Source: Glossina fuscipes (taxonomy: Eukaryota; Arthropoda; Insecta; Diptera; Glossinidae). Taken from it: a DNA stretch of 64,000 nucleotides. Every line of letters begins with the position of its first letter. The first letter of the stretch is position 1. Location of the stretch: the NCBI RefSeq assembly GCF_014805625.2, contig NW_023998414.1, positions 11,822,395-11,886,394 on the forward strand, written 5' to 3'. The position numbers and the translations under genes are program-made. The notes beneath the pieces are model-generated. The model made no database searches. It was not told the origin of the DNA and was given only the letters and a program-made list of their open reading frames with translations. Below are positions 61,736 to 64,000 of the stretch, piece after piece.

Positions 61736-64000
61736 TGAATTCTTCTTGTGAGTTTGAGCAAATTCTCCGCAAATAATTTATCAGAAATAAAGTCTATTGT
61801 TTTTTGTTATATTTATCTTTTTGGCTGCCTCAGGCAATTCTTAAGCACAACTCGAAAAGCTTTAAAGAAATCTTTAACTAGGTAATGTGATTTGCTTATT
61901 TTTTTCATCATCATTTCTTTTTAAAATGCAGTTCAATAGTTTGTACCAATTCCAGAAGATCCCCGCGCCAGAGATCCTCGAAATATATCTGAGACGATTT
62001 TATTTCAATCTTTTAACTTTATTCCTTCATGCCTTTTGTTTGTTATGTTCACGAGTGCACGCCTGATAATAGGCAATTGATACTTCGCATATACATATTG
62101 GAGGGCGATATTTCAAATTTGAATTTCAGAAATCAGGCGAAATTCGTACACGAAAATGTGAATGACGCGACATTTTAATAGAATTTGCGGCTTATAAAAG
62201 AGATAAGGTGTTAAACTTTGTACAAATATATATATTCGAAGGTCAATTAAAAGGTCGCCGGTTTCGATCGTCCAATTAACGCGCTATACGAAGACATTTC
62301 GGTAACTCGAATGGCATTGCTTTTAATATTCGCCCTTAGGCGATAAAGTTATATTTATATTTTTACTTTGTGATAGAAAGTCTCGAGACTTTTCAACTCT
62401 CATCGTATAATTTATTGTAATTGTTTAGATATTATTGTATTTTACTATTATTTAAATTTAAAGTTAAACTCGCAAGTCTCACAAGAAACAAACTAATGCA
62501 TAAGATGCTAATGTTAATATTATTGCTTTTACTGTTAAAGATTTATCTGATGTGATGTATTGCAATGCATTCACACGTACACACTAATAGTTATCATATA
62601 ATATACATACAAACGCACACGCGCTTTTTATTTTTTGCATTTTTATAAATGATTGTTTTGCTTATGTGCAGTGCCACTAAGCACATAAACACATACAATA
62701 TTTAATTTATAACTATGGGGGCCGGCCATTATTTCAATTGTAAATCAATAGATTTTCTAACGAAAGAAACATATATACCTATATATATATATATATATTT
62801 ATATACATATATCCATATATCAACAACATATACATATTCAATGACAAATGCTATTACAGGCAATATTTGTTTATATATGTGTATATGAAATGTTAAACGT
62901 TTTGTTAATTTGGAATTTATTTGCAATTGTTTAGCATTTCATTATTTTATGCGATATCGGAGATTTTTTCCTATATTTTTTTTTTTTTTTTATTTATTTA
63001 TTTATTTTTTTTTTTCTAAACTAATAAAAATTCAATTTAATTCAATTAAAATTGAGAAAACAAAAAAAGAAAATAAAAAAAAAAAATAAATAAATAACAA
63101 ACATATCTACACACGATTAGTTTAATAATGTTTAGTAGCATAAATTTACAAATATTAATTATATTGCATCGCATGTACGTGTGGATGATAACTTTGAATT
63201 GTTTAGCATTTAAAAATAATCAAATTATATATTATACGATAAAGTCTCTTAAAATCCCTAAGGCAAACAAAAGTAATTAAATCTATAGCTTTTTCTTATG
63301 CCCTTAAACATGAAAATATGAAAAAAGAAGTGAAAAATTATGTGAGAAAAATGCGGATTGGAGCATAGTCCGGACTTATATGATCAATGCAGTTATTGTT
63401 AATCACGTTTCGTTTACTTTCTATTCAGTAAATTTTTTTTGCAGATTATTTGTGACGCAAGATTTTCTCGGATTTGGGAACATTTTTTTATGTACATGTG
63501 TACACTTAGGTTGAGGTATTTAAGAAATTATTGACAAGTTTTTGAAAGAAAAACTTTTGCTTTTGGAAACAATTCTTGGCCGCACATTCGCAAATAGGTG
63601 GAGAAACATAAAACAAAAAAAACAGAAAGAAAGGAAAAATAATCAAGGGAATATTATGGGAAATCGCGTGGTGAGATGCGTAAAAATTATTGAGAAGGTT
63701 GATGTAGAAACAAATAGTTTTCGAATTAAATAAAGCCAATCAATCAAAATAAAATTCAACGTTTTTCGTGAAAGCGCTTATGTGTACGGCCAACTTGAAA
63801 GACATTGTTGCAAGGTAAATGCGTTTAGAGTCTTAAATAATTGTACGCATATGTATTTATCTCACTCGAATTTCTTTTTTTGGATATCATTTCAAAAGCA
63901 ATAAGAAAATGAGTGAGCAAATATTTGAAAGATAACAATACCTCTTAAGGCATATTATAGCACGTAATGTAAACTAGCAAACATGTTTTTTTTTTTCTCG
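61736..64000. other. Noncoding AT-rich stretch
   Basis: No gene recognised. (TA)n at about 62778-62799, and poly(T)/(A) with TTTA units at 62980-63090. A 63-codon plus-strand frame at 63542-63733 is Lys-rich and unrecognised. Confidence 0.45.

Noticed and set aside
1..64000. CRISPR arrays, operons, Shine-Dalgarno sites, bacterial terminators
   Set aside because: The sequence is eukaryotic in character; repeats are microsatellites and dispersed elements, with no spaced direct-repeat arrays.

Overview
The window is AT-rich eukaryotic nuclear DNA with no intact gene that I can recognise on either strand. It is packed with homopolymer tracts and long (CA)n, (TA)n, (GA)n and trinucleotide microsatellites. 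It also holds two assembly gaps (2302-2701 and 27314-27323) and scattered decayed mobile elements. The mix fits an insect, most likely a higher fly: irritans- and mauritiana-type mariners, tRNA-derived SINEs, and a dispersed repeat built around TGTCCGTC blocks of the kind common in calyptrate flies such as tsetse and muscids. That placement is inference, because no host gene is present to anchor it. The sequence could be a large intron or an intergenic interval.

The best-supported host-derived object is a processed pseudogene of a polo-type kinase (PLK1 class) on the minus strand at 9913-11290. Lightly broken reading frames follow, in order, the end of the kinase domain, the linker, polo box 1 and polo box 2. 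An ATTAAA signal and a 23-nt poly(A) (poly(T) on the plus strand) come next, and imperfect 20-bp direct repeats flank the whole.

Mobile elements are the other clear content. Three copies of a tRNA-Ser-derived SINE (4034-4218 minus, 28619-28798 plus, 49106-49267 minus) each have target-site duplications and an A-rich tail. Three mariner remnants lie at 17317-17792, 36797-37580 and 39546-40250, all internally deleted and broken. A 388-bp non-autonomous element with TA-flanked terminal inverted repeats lies at 25617-26004. At least ten copies of the TGTCCGTC repeat occur in both orientations. Weaker traces include a possible Tc1-like transposase start (9097-9350) and a possible LINE ORF2 end (55150-55466).

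Layout. 1-4 kb: AT-rich DNA, gap, GA-rich tract, first SINE. 4.9-5.15 kb: a small cysteine-rich frame of unknown nature. 5.4-8 kb and 12-13.6 kb: very dense simple sequence. 9-11.3 kb: Tc1-like fragment and polo retrocopy. 14-21 kb: TGTCCGTC repeats and a short mariner. 21.6-28 kb: simple sequence plus the TA-flanked element. 28.6-36 kb: SINE, simple sequence, tetranucleotide array. 36.8-40.3 kb: two mariners. 41-47 kb: TGTCCGTC repeats. 49 kb: SINE. 51-64 kb: repeats, a LINE trace and AT-rich DNA. The elements are independent insertions and I see no sign that they form a functional system.
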